Shown: positions 1 through 11,714, numbered from the stretch's first letter. The stretch: DNA of 64,000 nt from Symsagittifera roscoffensis (GCF_963678635.1 NC_087070.1:28744048-28808047), one strand, 5' to 3'. A program made the numbers and translations. Notes: generated by a model not told the origin, from the sequence alone.

Positions 1-1216
1 CGTTGAATTCAGACGACTCGATCGATTGTAAAGGAAATCGCAACTTCCTTGGATCCTTGACCTGTTGGCATGACAGACATGCTGTTACCCATTTCTCGCA
101 TGCCTTTTTCATCCCAGGCCACTCAAAGCGCTTCAGGATCCTCTGATATACTTTGTCGATCCCCTGATGGCCCATCTGATCATGTGACCTGAATAATAGT
201 TCTGTCTGATAGAGTTGCGGTAACACTATCGCGTTATACTTGTATAGGACTCTGTCTTCCTCTCTTCTTTTGCAAGCCACGATCCCGTCCTGGTTCAAAT
301 ATAACCTCCCTTCCTTCTGCATGAAGTATTGTCTCAGGATGCGATAACTATCCTCCTCGAGGTCCCCTTTATCCGGAGAACCATTCTCGATCCACCTTTT
401 CAGGTTGCTTGTCATGCGATCATTTCTCTGCGCTCTTAGAAGGTCCGAGAGTCTGTATCTCGCCTTCAAGTATGTCTTCATGACCCTCATCTGACTATTC
501 AGCTCGTTGGGCTGATGTGTGTCTTCTTCCATCTTAACGCACCAAATCTTTGCCAACGGTTGTGTTTCTTGTTCAAACGGCTGAAGATCAGTCCTGAGTA
601 CCTCTTTCTGCGGCAACAAGCTTATCGAACGTTTCGAAACCGCTATCGTTTCTAAGTCATCCGCTGCGTTGTCAAAGACTCTTTCGCTTGGTATAAGGTA
701 GCGATCGCTGTCAGGATCCTGATACATCTCTCTGTCCAGGTCCCTTGCCCGAGTTTCCTCTAGTAGCGTGTGTATCGCTAGTTCTGACAGTTCTGATCCC
801 GAACTCGAGTTCCTGTCTGAATAGGTGTCCATTCCTGAGTTTCGGGAATCATCATCCGTTGAAGAGGTTGTGCTGGAGACTGCACGCTCCTCCAGATCAT
901 GTCTGTGCCTTCTTCGCATCCATCTGAACTCCCCTGACAAAACCTTGTTCTCTAGGTCCTGTTTCTCATCAGGAATTTTCTCGTCTATCTCAGACTCCCC
1001 GGACAAATTTTCTTGTCCCGGGTGTTGATCTTGTGATCGCTGGTTCTTTTCATCATTCGTCTCCCCGGACAAATAGTCTTGCAGCCGATTTTGTTCTAAC
1101 TTTTTACCTTCCTTATCCTGGTCCACGAAGGTGACGGTTTTCTTTCGCTTGCTGCTTCCCTGTTCTTTCTGTCCGTAAGAAGTACTGGTTAAAATCTCTT
1201 GGGGTATTGAGGATAC
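1..1216 (-). pseudogene. Pol C-terminal part: RNase H-integrase linker and integrase zinc-binding domain
   Basis: Translating the - strand in the frame that follows the TAA at 1217-1219 gives an uninterrupted reading frame down to position 1, so the protein continues outside the window. The first two thirds are hydrophilic, rich in Asp, Glu, Ser and Arg, with three spaced copies of a short LSGE motif (about 930-1070). The last part is a typical H2C2 integrase N-terminal domain: QMGHQGIDKVYQRI (about 125-180), then WPGM (about 105-120), then the cysteine pair CLSCQQ (about 65-80). The DDE catalytic core that should follow is not in the window. Confidence 0.85.
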
Positions 1217-2764
1217 TTATATCTGAACTATTGTCCTACAATCCCTCTCATTCTCTTCGTGCTGTCGTCTGGACGGCATGATCTTCACTTTCTCACTGAC
1301 TGTTAGCGATGCCACTGCAGCTGTCCACTCGGGGTCATCTCTGGTCACTTCTCTTTCTAACAATCCACCCAGCATCCGCATCACTTGTGGTGTGACTTGC
1401 ACCGTTTTATCCAATAATGAGAGGCTGTTTATATTCATGCGAGAGAGTTCTTGCTGGACCAGGTTCGAGCGCAGCAACAAATCCAAGGGGACAGGGTCCT
1501 TCTTGGACAGGATCTTTATCTCGGCTGCTTTCTCTACAGGTAACTCAGGGTGCCCTGGAATTGGATGTCCAGACTTATCCAACCATCTCGTTAAGGGAAG
1601 CGCTTCATAAGTTTCTTTGTCCAGAAACGAGAATCCCTCCTTTATTTCCGCCTGATTGGCCTGCTTCTGCTCCAATCTTTCATAGAACTCAGTTTTCTTG
1701 CTGAGACTGTCAGCATTCTGGTGTTTATCACGCATCCTATGTTCGATTATCATATGGTAGCCATCCAATCTTACTATCCATCTATCAATATAACTCTGAT
1801 CCATCGAGTAGGTCTTCAACCAGGATAACGCTCTGTTGTCCACGCGTAACTTGAAGGGAGCGCTCCCCAAGTATGCACGGTACTTCTCCACGAAGGTGAC
1901 TACTGCAAACATTTCTGCTTTTGGTGCGCCATATTTCATCTCTGTGTCACTCAAGACTTTGCTGCCGTATGCAATGGGACGGAGAACTGTTCTTCCGTTC
2001 CATTCTTGCTCTTGATGCAAGATTCCTGAGATGGCCACCACCGATGCGTCTGTGTCGAGAACATACATGCCCTTTTCTGAAGGCATGCCCAGCACTGGCG
2101 CTTCGCACAGTTCCCGCTTTATGTTCTCGAAAGCAACCTGTGCCTCATCGTTCCATTCGAACTTTTTCCCTTTGTTGCGCATCAGCTTCTGCATCGGGTA
2201 CACCTTGTCCGCATATCCTTTTATGAATTCTCGGTAGTAATTGGCAAACCCTAAGAAGCTCAGGAGCTGTGTGTCCGTTCTGGGGGCTTTCCATGTCAAC
2301 ACTGCTTCCACTGCTTCCGGGTCCGGCCTCACACCATGCCTATCCACCATTCTTCCTAGGTACTTAATCGAGTCCCTAGGGATTTCACATTTCGATGGTT
2401 TGCACTTTAATCCTGCTCTTTTCATGCATCCAAAGACCTCATCGAGCCTATCAATGTGGTCTTCCAGGGTCGGTATCGCTATGACTACGTCATCCACGTA
2501 ACGCATCCTCTTCCACTGGTACAATTCCAACTCGCACGCGAATCCGGTCTTCTCTCTGTCCTTCTTTCGCAGAGGGACCTGCCAGAAGGCAGAACCTAAG
2601 TCCAATGTGGTGAAGAACTTGGCATCACCAAGCTTAGATAGGCTCTCGTCTATTCGCGGTATCGGGTACGCATCTTTTATCGTTACCGCGTTCAAGTAAC
2701 GAAAGTCGCAACAAAATCTAAGCTGCCCCCTTTCTTTTTCGCCATTACTACTCCGCAAGCCCAT
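1217..2764 (-). pseudogene. Reverse transcriptase palm and RNase H region, with internal deletion
   Basis: This 515-codon frame starts inside the fingers of a Ty3/Gypsy reverse transcriptase (LRFCCDFRYLN, then TTLDLGSAFWQVPL) and holds the catalytic YVDD box near residue 88. It continues through the thumb (FLGFANYYREFI) into RNase H (LDTDASVVAISG near residue 236, and a later HQNADSLSK). The segment between YQWKRM and RYVDD is far too short for the family. The stretch that normally holds the PFG-like motif is missing, by an apparently in-frame deletion of roughly 100 bases around position 2505. The frame ends at a TAA at 1217-1219, after which the same frame continues towards the integrase, so that stop looks like decay rather than the true terminus. 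Confidence 0.88.
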
Positions 2765-3009
2765 GGCAATTTCGAGGTTTCTATCATGTCGTATTCAAGC
2801 AACATTTCTATTTCCGTTCGGCAAGCTTCCGATTTGTGAGGCGTCATTCGTCTTGCGCCTTCCCTATGGGGAACGGCGCCTTCTTCTAGTTCGATTTCGT
2901 GTTCGACGAAATTACAGCAACCGATATCCGCCTTATGTTTTGAAAATACATCTGCGTTCCGATTTAGGAGGTCCCGTAATTTTTTGAAATCTCCCTCACC
3001 TATTTTCAT
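2692..3009 (-). pseudogene. N-terminal part of reverse transcriptase (fingers)
   Basis: The 105-codon frame begins 3 bases after an in-frame TAA (3013-3015) that separates it from the upstream piece; both lie in the same frame. It contains the run-up to a Gypsy-class RT (LNRNADVFSKHKADIG, then an HEIELEEGA segment) and the start of the fingers (LPWACGVVMAKKKGG). It overlaps the following RT fragment by about 70 bases in another frame, so one indel near 2700-2760 split an ancestral single frame. It is a decayed piece, not an independent gene. Confidence 0.82.
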
Positions 3010-3012
3010 TTT

Positions 3013-3462
3013 TTAATGTTCTATCTCTGGCAAAACCGGTTTGTCAGATTCTAGTTCATATGACGAGGGGCGTTTCAGAAAATTCGAGCAGCTTGATAAG
3101 CCGTCGTCCGTTTCGGATTTCATTGAAAACAATTTATGAATAGATTTTAATTCATTAATTCTCTTTAAAATTTTATCTTTATTGGCATGATAAGGACAGT
3201 CTTTCACACTATATTTCTTCAAGTTTTGTGTCTCCTCATAGTCGGTCCTCATCGGCAAAGCGTAGCCAAACTTCTTTCCACGCTGGATTGAAACCGTGGT
3301 GTCCAGTGTGTTCAACAACACACTGACACACAGTCCGTTTCGCGTTACCGAGAAGCTCCGGCCTAAAATCACCGAACTCTGACTATTTGGATTCGGTACT
3401 AAGCAAACCTGTTTACTATCACTTAACGAATTCAAATTTCTCATTCTAAAAATTGCTACCAC
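3013..3462 (-). pseudogene. Protease-RT connecting region of the retrotransposon polyprotein
   Basis: This 149-codon frame overlaps the end of the Gag-protease frame by 17 bases in another frame and ends at a TAA, after which the RT frame continues in phase. It has no catalytic motif I recognise. It holds a beta-rich stretch (SSVILGRSFSVTRNGLCV) followed by a charged region, as expected for the spacer between protease and RT. The overlap at 3446-3462 could be a programmed Gag-Pol frameshift site or a decay indel. Given the other lesions I favour decay or cannot tell. Confidence 0.65.
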
Positions 3463-6112
3463 AGCCTGTCCTTGGTTGTAATTTTACTTTTCTATCCAAA
3501 AAAATTGGTACCTTGTTTTCGTCTGTTATTATCCTATTAATTGGTCTCTTAACATACTTCCGGTCCGGGTTTCTAATCCGTATCAGACCGTTGTTTAAGT
3601 CAATCATCACGTCAAAATTCCTGACAAAATCTCTGCCCAAGATGAATTGGTCGGCGTCGTCCAGATTCTCTACCACCAGAAAGCTCATCCAAACATCCCG
3701 TCCTCCCATGTGGAGGACCGTTATTGGTGTTCTTCCGGCCACGTAGATAGCTCCTCGATTGGCGGCGGCCAGTCGGAGATTCGTTGGAATTAGATCTTCC
3801 CGCGTGAAGCCCATTCTTTCCCAAGTTTTTATCGGCATCACACTCACTACCGCTCCTGTGTCCAGAAGCCCTGTGACTCCGATTTTTGTTGCGTTGGTGT
3901 CGAGCAGATGTGCGGTCACATCTGCTTCATACCCAATGTGTACTGCATCTTGTTCCATCATGGCGTCATGGCCTATCCTGCGGACTTTGAGTTCCTCTTC
4001 TCCCAAATAGATCTGCCCCATTTGGTCATCATCTGTTGTTACATAAGTCCTGGTGTAAATACTGATTCCATCCACATTCAGCATTAGTTGATACGGCCCA
4101 TAGACCTCTAGGTAGCGTCCATGAAGTTTCTTCATGCGAGGGCCACCCGTCGTTAGTAGTGCTCGCACAGCTCTCGACTCGGTGCGTGGCTCCACCTGCC
4201 TCAGATAATCTGCATATGTGTCCAAATGCATCAAAGTGAACTCGGATGGTTCACTCAGATTTCTGATCACCTGATGCCCAGCCACTGAGATTATCGACTG
4301 TATCTTGCTTCCTTGCGGCACCATGCCGAACCTCTGACCGGAGATCACATTAAGCTTCATGCTCAAACTGCTTGGTGCTTTAGTTTCCTCGAACTCCGTT
4401 GCTTCGAAGGTTTTCAGTTGCTCCTGAAGTTTTTCATTCTCCAGTTCAAGTTTCACTTTTTGTTCGATCCCTTTCGTCACTAGTTCCTGCTGCACTCTAT
4501 TTAGAGCATCCCTCGCGGCTGCCTTATAATCGACCTTGAAGTCGTGAGCCGCAGTTGCTGGTTCCGGCTCACGTGTCTCCTCTATTACCGCTTGCATTTT
4601 CTTAGCCGACAGCTCTTGAGGTTTATCCTTTCTGCGTGCCTCTGCTTCACTCAAAAGTCGAGCCTTGCTGGCTTTCACTCCTGACAAAGCTTCTTCATGT
4701 CTTGGATGCTTAATGTCTGCCACTGCATCCCAGAATTGCGGACAATCTGATTTAAAATGACCTTCCAAGTTGCAAAAGAAACACCTCGGGCCGAATTTTG
4801 CAATTACTCCTCTCATGAAATCCTCGTGGTCCAACTCTGACGCATCTTCGTCCTCGAGGCTAAAGCCTATTGCTTTCATGCCTTGTTTGTAAGCTGGGCA
4901 TGCTGACACATGATGGTCCGTTGAACTGCAATTAGCACAAGAGCGTCTCTTGTCCATATCATCCCTCGGTTTGTACCAATTGTTCCCTTGGTTTGCTGGT
5001 CCGTTGTTAAAATTGCCATAATTGTTCTTGTAATATCCAGATCTCGAAGGAGGTTTCAACAAAAGATACTCTTTTGATTTGAGCCTCAACTCCTCCGGTG
5101 TTGGCGCATTGGTTGATAGTGGTGTGTAATGCGTTGCTAGCATCGTACGAAGTTCATCATTCTTCACATCATCGATAAATTTTGAGGCTACGGCCAGGTT
5201 CATCCTTCGGTTTGACTCATCCGGTTGGCTGCGTCTTCTCAGCATTTCCAAATCATCGAGAAACTTGTCTATCGTTTCATCTTCTCGTTGCCTCCGTTTC
5301 TCGAAGCGCATCATCGCCTGGTGCCCCTGCACCCCTGATCCAAAACGGCTTACTAAGATTTCGAAGATTTTCTCAGCAGTGTCACGTTGATATTGCTTCT
5401 TGGCCATGACACAGTTCAGGGCTGTCCCTTCTAAGTTGCTGGTGAGCGCGCTGCATTCCTGTCTCTCCGACAAGTCCTCTTCCTCGAAATGCAGCTTCAT
5501 TACCTCTATCCAGGTATCAATACAGCCATCAGATTCGTCTTTGTAGCATCTTGGTTTCTTAAAGACTCTTCTGGACTTCTCACTGCGTTCATTGGTTCTT
5601 GATAACCTTGTCAGGAATGTCTCCAAAGACCTGTTCAGGGGTTCAAATGCTGTGGCCATTGCCGTAGCATCCCTTGAGTGTCCTGCTTGAGTGTCCTCAC
5701 ACCTCGTCGAAGGCTCTGTGTGAGGTGCATCCCTGCAATCCGAATCGCCGTGAGTGTTTCCCTCTTGACCTACATGACTCCTCCTCGGGCTTGCATGCCC
5801 CCTGTTGCCGGAATCACTTCTCCCAGTCGCATGTGTGCCTTGCGTTGGTCGTTCATTAGAGGTCTGTGTGTTCCCCGTTGAACTTGCTCTACTGTTCGGG
5901 CCCCATGCTCCATTACCCCTTGTGGCATAGCCTGATGAACTGCCCCTGCCTCTAGTGGATCCATACGTCTTCCTCTTTTGATGTTCATTGAAGTTCACCC
6001 TCGGTTCCCTGGTGGGACCTCCCGAGTTCGGTTCTCCTTCTTTTGGTCCACTCTTGCAGCTTAGTAGCACGTCCAACCTATCCATGATAGCCTGAGTTCG
6101 CCGCTCCATCAT
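3446..6112 (-). pseudogene. Gag (capsid and zinc knuckles) and aspartic protease
   Basis: This is the longest intact frame of the element, at 888 codons. The N-terminal third is low-complexity (Gly, Arg, Ser, Asn). A retrotransposon Gag capsid-like domain follows (RVFKKPRCYKDESDGCIDTW and onwards). Two CCHC knuckles lie near residues 392-405 (CANCSSTDHHVSAC) and 443-456 (CFFCNLEGHFKSDC), and a helical, charged linker comes next. The C-terminal part is a retropepsin-like protease with GLLDTGAVVSVM near residue 748 and FILGRDFVRNF further on. The frame overlaps the upstream N-terminal piece by 35 bases. The protein would package element RNA and process the polyprotein in an intact copy. Confidence 0.87.
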
Positions 6113-7334
6113 GGCGTCTATCTTTGTCTATCCCAAGAGACTGCTCTTGCTGAATTCTTAACCTCTCCATGTCGTCTCTTAAGCGTAACTCTCGCTGTTC
6201 CGCCTCTCTGGTCATTCGCGACAGGTTCCTCGCCATATGCTCGTCCGTTCTTTCTTTCAAGCGTTTTTCGCTCCTGCCAACTTCCTGTCTATTGCGGTTT
6301 ATTTCTTCCCGCAGACTTTCTCTTTCAATGTGAACTGCTCTTTCTAGTTCACTCATCCTTATTGACATCTGCTCGTTTTGTTCTCCTAAACTGTCCACTA
6401 TGTTGTTTAAAGCTTCTTCTAGTGCTGCCCCGTTATCCACGAGTGGCGTCACTAGTGGCGGTGTAACCCTGTCGGTCCCAGGTAGCTTCGTGCTGGTCGA
6501 GATCCGGGCCTTGACTCTCTGTCTCGACGTCTTCTCATTATCTATTTCAGGATCCGCTAACGCGTTGCCTAGCCCTCTGGTTCTACTCTCTCCAGTCTGT
6601 GGCTCTGAACTTGTCATAATCGCGAAGTCTTTTGACTGGCCCGGTGTGTTTGCCTCTTTGCTTATCGTTGTCACTACACCAAATTTGTCCATGGTTCCAG
6701 TCTCTCTTCCGACGTATGCCTCGTTCTCCTGGATCGAACTATTGAGGCTGACTTGAGATCCAAAGTCTCCTTGCTCCTCTTCATCCTCTTCCTCCTGGGA
6801 TTCACCGTCGTTTCCTGCTCCTCCTCCCATGCTGAATGGAAAGATGTTTCCGAAGGTGTTCTTCATTCTTTCTGAGAATGATGACGACGTTGTTTGTTTC
6901 CCAGTTCCGCCTGCCATCATAGTGTTGTCTGTCGGAGATCTTCTAGTTGCCGTTACTTCAGTTGAGATGTCGGACAGTTCCGACATCTCCTCTCGATCCA
7001 ATGTCCCGGTGGAAGTGGCAAAATCATGGCCTTGTTCTACCGGAGTAGATTCACTCGCCAGCCTTCTGCCTCTCCCTTCCAGTCCATTTACTTCCAGGTT
7101 GTCGTTCATGGTATGGTCCGTATTGACCTCCACTTCTAACAGTTCTTTTCGCTCTTCTGAGGTCTTCTGACTTCTCGTTTCAACCATTCTGCCTGAAACC
7201 GTCTCCCCTTTATCGGACCGGGATCGCTTGATCCGATCTACAAAAGGGTCGGTCATTGTTTTTCTTTGCTTTTCAGGTATGAATTTCCTAGAGCTATTAC
7301 CTCGTTTTGGTATTCTTGACTTGTCTAGACTCAT
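6078..7334 (-). pseudogene. N-terminal Gag-like region with coiled coil
   Basis: This 418-codon frame starts with ATG at 7334. It is rich in Ser, Thr, Glu, Arg and Gly and has no enzymatic motif. Its last ~100 residues form a strongly charged heptad-like helix, read as a coiled coil, that appears to carry on in the neighbouring Gag frame (MMERRTQAIMDRLDVLL). A single-base change near 6110-6125 therefore probably split one larger Gag. This N-terminal extension is longer than in most Ty3/Gypsy Gags. An alternative is a separate first ORF with a translational frameshift. Confidence 0.7.
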
Positions 7335-10300
7335 TCTCTATTTGTCACTTATTAATGCCTATACTTAACCCGATTGCTAGATACCTTATAGTTTTATTAA
7401 CAATAATAATGACACAACACAATAAATTTCACAAGATTCTAGTAAATAGTGACCACGAATCCCTGTATTTTATCAGAATACAGTTTGTATAAAATTTATT
7501 CACACTAACCGATTATCGGTCGTAAGATTTGAAAACTAGCACAATATGATGTTATCAGTTAATTTGAATGACAGTGTACTCACTACCCAATCAAGCACAG
7601 TTGATTTAAAATCAAAAACAAAAAAAATATATAATGACAGAATATTAATGCCTCTATGAACAAAAACGTATGTGTAGTGTACTTTTAGTCGGTCGCAGTA
7701 CAATAGTCGAACTTGTTTCTTTAAAGAAAAAGCTTTCCCTGCTTGGTGCTGCACCAAACAGACAAAACTTTGAAGGCAGTAGTTTTCTCAAGTGGGCGTC
7801 TATTGCACCCACCGAGTACTGTGTTACCTATCTGCCTTCGGACTGCCCGAGCTAGACCTACTAAACTCCTCACGGCAGTCACTTTTCCCAAAAACGTATT
7901 ATGTTACAATCCACACCAATGAATCACGCTCTTTTTAATTTAGACTTAGTGTCGCGAATATCCGAGTTCGGACCTGTTTTGTTTTGGTCTGGTTCTTATT
8001 GAAAGGCAAGTTACCAGTGCAGTCACTGATCCCTAGCCTGTGTGCTAATAACCTAATACCTCTCACTTTAGTCTTTCTTTCGCCTACCTAAGTCCTTTAA
8101 TAAAATAATACCCCTCCGGGTTGGCACAAATAGGACCCTTCCGGACTGGCAGAATCTAGACCCCTCCGGATTGGGACCCCTCTGAGTTAGTTAATATAAG
8201 ACCCCTCCGGATTTGGACCCCTCCGAATTAGCAACTATAAGACCCCTACTTTGAAAAAATTTTTGACCCCTCCGGATTGGGAGCCCTCCGGTTTTGTAAA
8301 AGTAGCTTTTCGGAGATTTCTTACTTTCAACCTATACCCCTCCGGATACGTTCTCCGATGCAATTTTGCTCTTTCAATTAACTAGGAAGGGTATGTGCTA
8401 CTTTCCTAGACCCTTCCGGATTGAAGTTAAGCCTCTTATTTGACAATTCACACTAACGGTGAAGGGTCTTATCGCTCGCCTAACTTCGGCTCGATTAAGG
8501 TTTTGCTGTGCCTTTAGCCTTCCCTTTTCGTCTAGCACAGCCTAAAATTACTTTATTCAACCGTTATCCCCTTTTGTTAGGGGTATAAGGGCTTTTCTAA
8601 AAAAATTTTGTAAAACGTTAAGGGTGTACCTTTCCAAATTGAGGAATTTGCTAAAAACAATCTCAAAAATTTTCACGCTTACTTTTCCGAAAAACTTTTG
8701 TCCCTATCAGTAAGCTCAGCTAATTTCTGATCTATTGGTACCAAGATCAACTCGATATGCCCAGTAGTTCCAAAGTTATTAACCAAAACGTCTTTTTTCT
8801 AAAGTCAAGAAATTTCTCTCTTATATGTTCCGCCTAGATTTTTCCGCAAATCTGGTCCTTTCGACCTAAAAATTGTTGATCCGAGCTCAGAAGGCTTATA
8901 CTCTTCTAGTTCAATGCAAAAGACCCGATCTAAAACGCTTTAGTTGAAAAAATTTGCAAAAAACTATGCTACCTGTACCCCTCCGGATTGATGAATCCAC
9001 CAAATCAAACACGTTAAGTTCGATTACTCTGCAACCGGGAAGGCTTACGGGTAGCGGGTTTTAAAACTTGTAGATTCATTAGTGGACGTTGTCCGAACAA
9101 CTATTTTTACTGTTCTAACTCAAAAATTTCAAAAAATTTTCTGAATTTTTAGTGTTTCGGTTTCTCAAAAATCACGAAAATTCGGTTTTTTTGTTCCAAA
9201 ATATCTCCAACCACTTCCGAACTAAACTTAACCGGTTCTATCTATTATGGTAGTGCAATTACGATGTAACACACTACTTTAGCGCTTTTTTCCGTTTCAA
9301 AAATTATCGATATCTCAAAAATCGCGACTTGTGGGGGGATCAAATTATCGCTATTTTGACCCTAAAAACCGGTCTGTTTTCATTGTTTTTCTCTGAAAAA
9401 CGATATAAGACTATTAATATAGGCTCTATAAGTAATAATAATAGTAATACTATACCCCTCCGGGTTTGTTTAATATCCGAATTAAGGTGCTTAACTCGGA
9501 TATTCGCAGTTCGGTGAAGGGTCACTACAGTGCAGCACTGTCGAGCCCCCCACAGATTACTATTTTAATTTTTATACCAAAAGGGATACAAAACTTGTTA
9601 ACGATACCCAACAGTCGATTGTTGTTGTCGTTGAGCCTCTTCTTGTTGCTCCTTTTACTGCTTGCCGGATCAGTCTTCTCCCAAGACCCTTCCGAATTGA
9701 GCGCAAATCAGCTGACCCTTCCGGATTGAGCGCAATTTATCATTAACGTGCTTAAATGCTCAAATAACCCTACAGTACAAGCCTCACAAACGGGCTACAA
9801 AACTGATCGTAACGATCCTGACTGATATAAATGCCTGTAACAACAATATATCTATCAACAACAAACGGGGGGGTCGGATCACATCTTGTCTGGGGGGATG
9901 ATTTCTACTGATTTTTTACTTTTTTTTTTTACTGTTTTTGGTTTTTTCGGTTATTTTTTATGTTTTTTGTTTTTCTTGGGTACTATATTACTTTTTGTTT
10001 GGTTTTATATGTATCTTTAAGTGTTTTTGGTCACGAACCTCTCAGGGAACGAGGGAATGGCCGATCCCCCCACCCTTCCTGGTTCGTGAATTTTCGGTCT
10101 TAACTAAGTTAAAAAGCTATTCACGGTAATCCGGAGGGCTTCCGCGCTCCGAACCACCCCTCCGCCCCGGCGGTTTAGGCCTAATAAGGGCGTTAATGTG
10201 AGCATCCGCTCGGCGCGGAGTGCTCGTTAACGGTTCTGCCGGTCATGATGTTAAAAAGAATAACACCCAGGAGCGCCATAAAAACATCTATGTAACATTC

Positions 10301-10860
10301 GCCCGGAAGATACATATCGACGCAAGACAAAACTAAGTCTTAAGACGACTGGCTAACGTCTAAACAGAGCTTTGCATGCTTTTCACCGTCTCTACCAAGC
10401 CAGTACTTTTCGGTGGTCTTTCTAACATCGGGTCGACAAAAACGTTACTTCTTTCGGCTTCGGTCAAAACACTCAAATTAACTAGATTACATGCAGAAAC
10501 AGTGAGGTCATGGCTGGGTCTCAGTATCCCCAGACCACGAGGTCACTCCTAAAAACAGGGCTACTACTTATTATATTACTATTGTTTTTGTTCAGTAGAT
10601 AAAAATCATCATCTCCATCGAAGATGGATCAACCCTTTCCCCCTACTCCTAGCTTCTCATCCTTATCAAAATGAATCTAGATGTTAATTAAATTCAAATC
10701 AGGACATGACAAGAAGCTAAAAGTCTATATAACAGGCTAAAAGTTTCAGTCCCGAAACCCTTCCGGATTCTTGAATCCACTGAATCAAGCTCGCTAATCT
10801 TGACTTCCTCTTAATCCGGAAGGCTGTCCTCCACCCTTCACCGTTGTCTGCAACGGCCCT
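7335..10860. other. Probable leader and 5' LTR side of the first retrotransposon; no gene seen
   Basis: There is no credible coding frame here. The stretch is upstream of the element's first ORF (element on - strand), so the primer-binding site and 5' LTR are expected inside it. I could not delimit an LTR because the other copy is outside the window. It contains the CCCCTCCGGATTGG-like motif cluster, a pair of inverted 9-mers TCACGAACC (10031-10039) and GGTTCGTGA (10081-10089), runs of G at about 9866 and 9892, and a relatively GC-rich patch at 10.1-10.25 kb. The right boundary with host DNA is uncertain and is placed after the last motif copy, near 10.8 kb. Confidence 0.5.
8111..9729 (+). 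repeat. Cluster of short CCCCTCCGGATTGG-like motifs
   Basis: Copies start at about 8111, 8136, 8161, 8177, 8202, 8218, 8267, 8283, 8337, 8411, 8978, 9455, 9687 and 9716, and one more at 10758. Reverse-complement versions lie at about 10129 and 10812. The core is CC(C/T)TCCGGATTG, and the spacing is irregular, dense in the first 300 bases. The motif is not part of any ORF. Repeated short sites in the leader of a Gypsy-class element recall the repeated zinc-finger sites of the Drosophila gypsy insulator, but that function is only an analogy here. Confidence 0.8.
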
Positions 10861-11714
10861 GCAACTATTGTAGCGACACAATAGTTGCAACTCGGAGTGT
10901 TCTCTGTTACTCTGTAACTCGTTGTCGTTTTCCAATCTCTATTTCGTAGTTGTTGTAAGCGCAGCTAATGTTGTTCTGTTTTTCTTTTACTTCTTTGCCA
11001 AAATGGCCGCTTCTGACGTTTCTCAGAAATGTTACGTCATCACTTCGAATTTTGAAATTTTAAAACACCAGAATATTCTAGCCCTCACCGTTTGGCCAAT
11101 CGTTCCAATAACGTTCTTAATTCTTAATAATCATCAATCCGAAAGGCTCGCTGCTAAAAATTCGAATTCTGCAGAGATTGCATTTTTCACATTCTGGTCG
11201 AATGTCACAGAATTGGCTCCGACTGTTTGAGGTAGAAAAACACAAGAGTTAGTGTTCCTGACCCTTGAGCCAATGGTTATAGGGCCTATTTCTCTTACCC
11301 TCATATTTGTTATAAGTAGGCGACTGTTACAACAATTAAATTGCTTTCAAGTCATTCACGTTTTTTATGACCATTAGGCAGTGTTCTTTCCTATCTCCGT
11401 ACAATTTCGTACATGTCAATTCAAATCGCTTTCCAATGTTTGTCCAGTTTCCACTTGAAATCGTCGATGGTCTTATTTTTCAACCGTGTTTTATTTTTCA
11501 ACTTTCCTAAACATCATTTGGAGGCTTAAATTCTATGAAAACGCCAATAACTACTGAAGAAAGATCATGGAATTGAGAAAAGTTTCGGCTTGAAGTCACC
11601 ACTTTTACAATTCGGCTTGAAGTCACGTCGGCGTGATTTCCGGCACCCATTTGAAAGTAGTGATAGTCATATTTGAATTACAAGTGTACCTTAAAAGTAT
11701 TTTCAGAGGTTGAG
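10861..11714. other. Upstream region of the RNF14-like gene
   Basis: No coding frame here is convincing. A perfect 11-bp stem-loop with a 6-base loop lies at 10861-10888 (stem GCAACTATTGT). A good acceptor-like sequence (TATTTTCAG, ending at 11706) lies 8 bases before the chosen start codon, so the first coding exon may be preceded by a 5' UTR intron. No TATA box or initiator can be assigned with confidence. Confidence 0.4.

Larger units (their letters stand above)
1..7334 (-). mobile_element. Decayed Ty3/Gypsy-type LTR retrotransposon, cut by left edge
   Basis: Reading right to left, the - strand carries a long Gag-like N-terminal region with a coiled coil, two CCHC zinc knuckles, an aspartic protease, reverse transcriptase, RNase H and the zinc-binding start of an integrase. 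That order (RT and RNase H before integrase) is the Ty3/Gypsy arrangement. The integrase core and the 3' LTR would lie beyond position 1. The reading frame is broken by frameshifts near 6.1, 3.45 and 2.7 kb, by in-frame TAA codons at 3013-3015 and 1217-1219, and by an in-frame deletion in the RT near 2505, so this copy cannot encode a working polyprotein. The 5' LTR should lie to the right of 7334, but I could not define it without its partner. Confidence 0.93.

Noticed and set aside
3446..3462. Programmed ribosomal frameshift between Gag-protease and Pol
   Set aside because: The overlap is short and possible, but other lesions in the same frame make random decay equally likely; no clear slippery site with a structure was found.
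8111..8424. CRISPR-like array from the CCCCTCCGGATTGG copies
   Set aside because: Spacing is irregular, the motif is short and variable, there are no cas genes, and the genome is eukaryotic.
10031..10089. A tRNA-like fold from TCACGAACC and GGTTCGTGA
   Set aside because: The inverted 9-mers are 41 bases apart and no acceptor stem, anticodon arm or full cloverleaf can be drawn.
7335..10560. An exact 5' LTR and primer-binding site for the first retrotransposon
   Set aside because: The matching LTR is outside the window. Several TGG-type candidates exist on the - strand but none is supported by a paired LTR.
10922..11230. A 102-codon + strand frame upstream of the RNF14-like gene
   Set aside because: Hydrophobic start but no domain and no downstream partner; codon use like the surrounding non-coding DNA.
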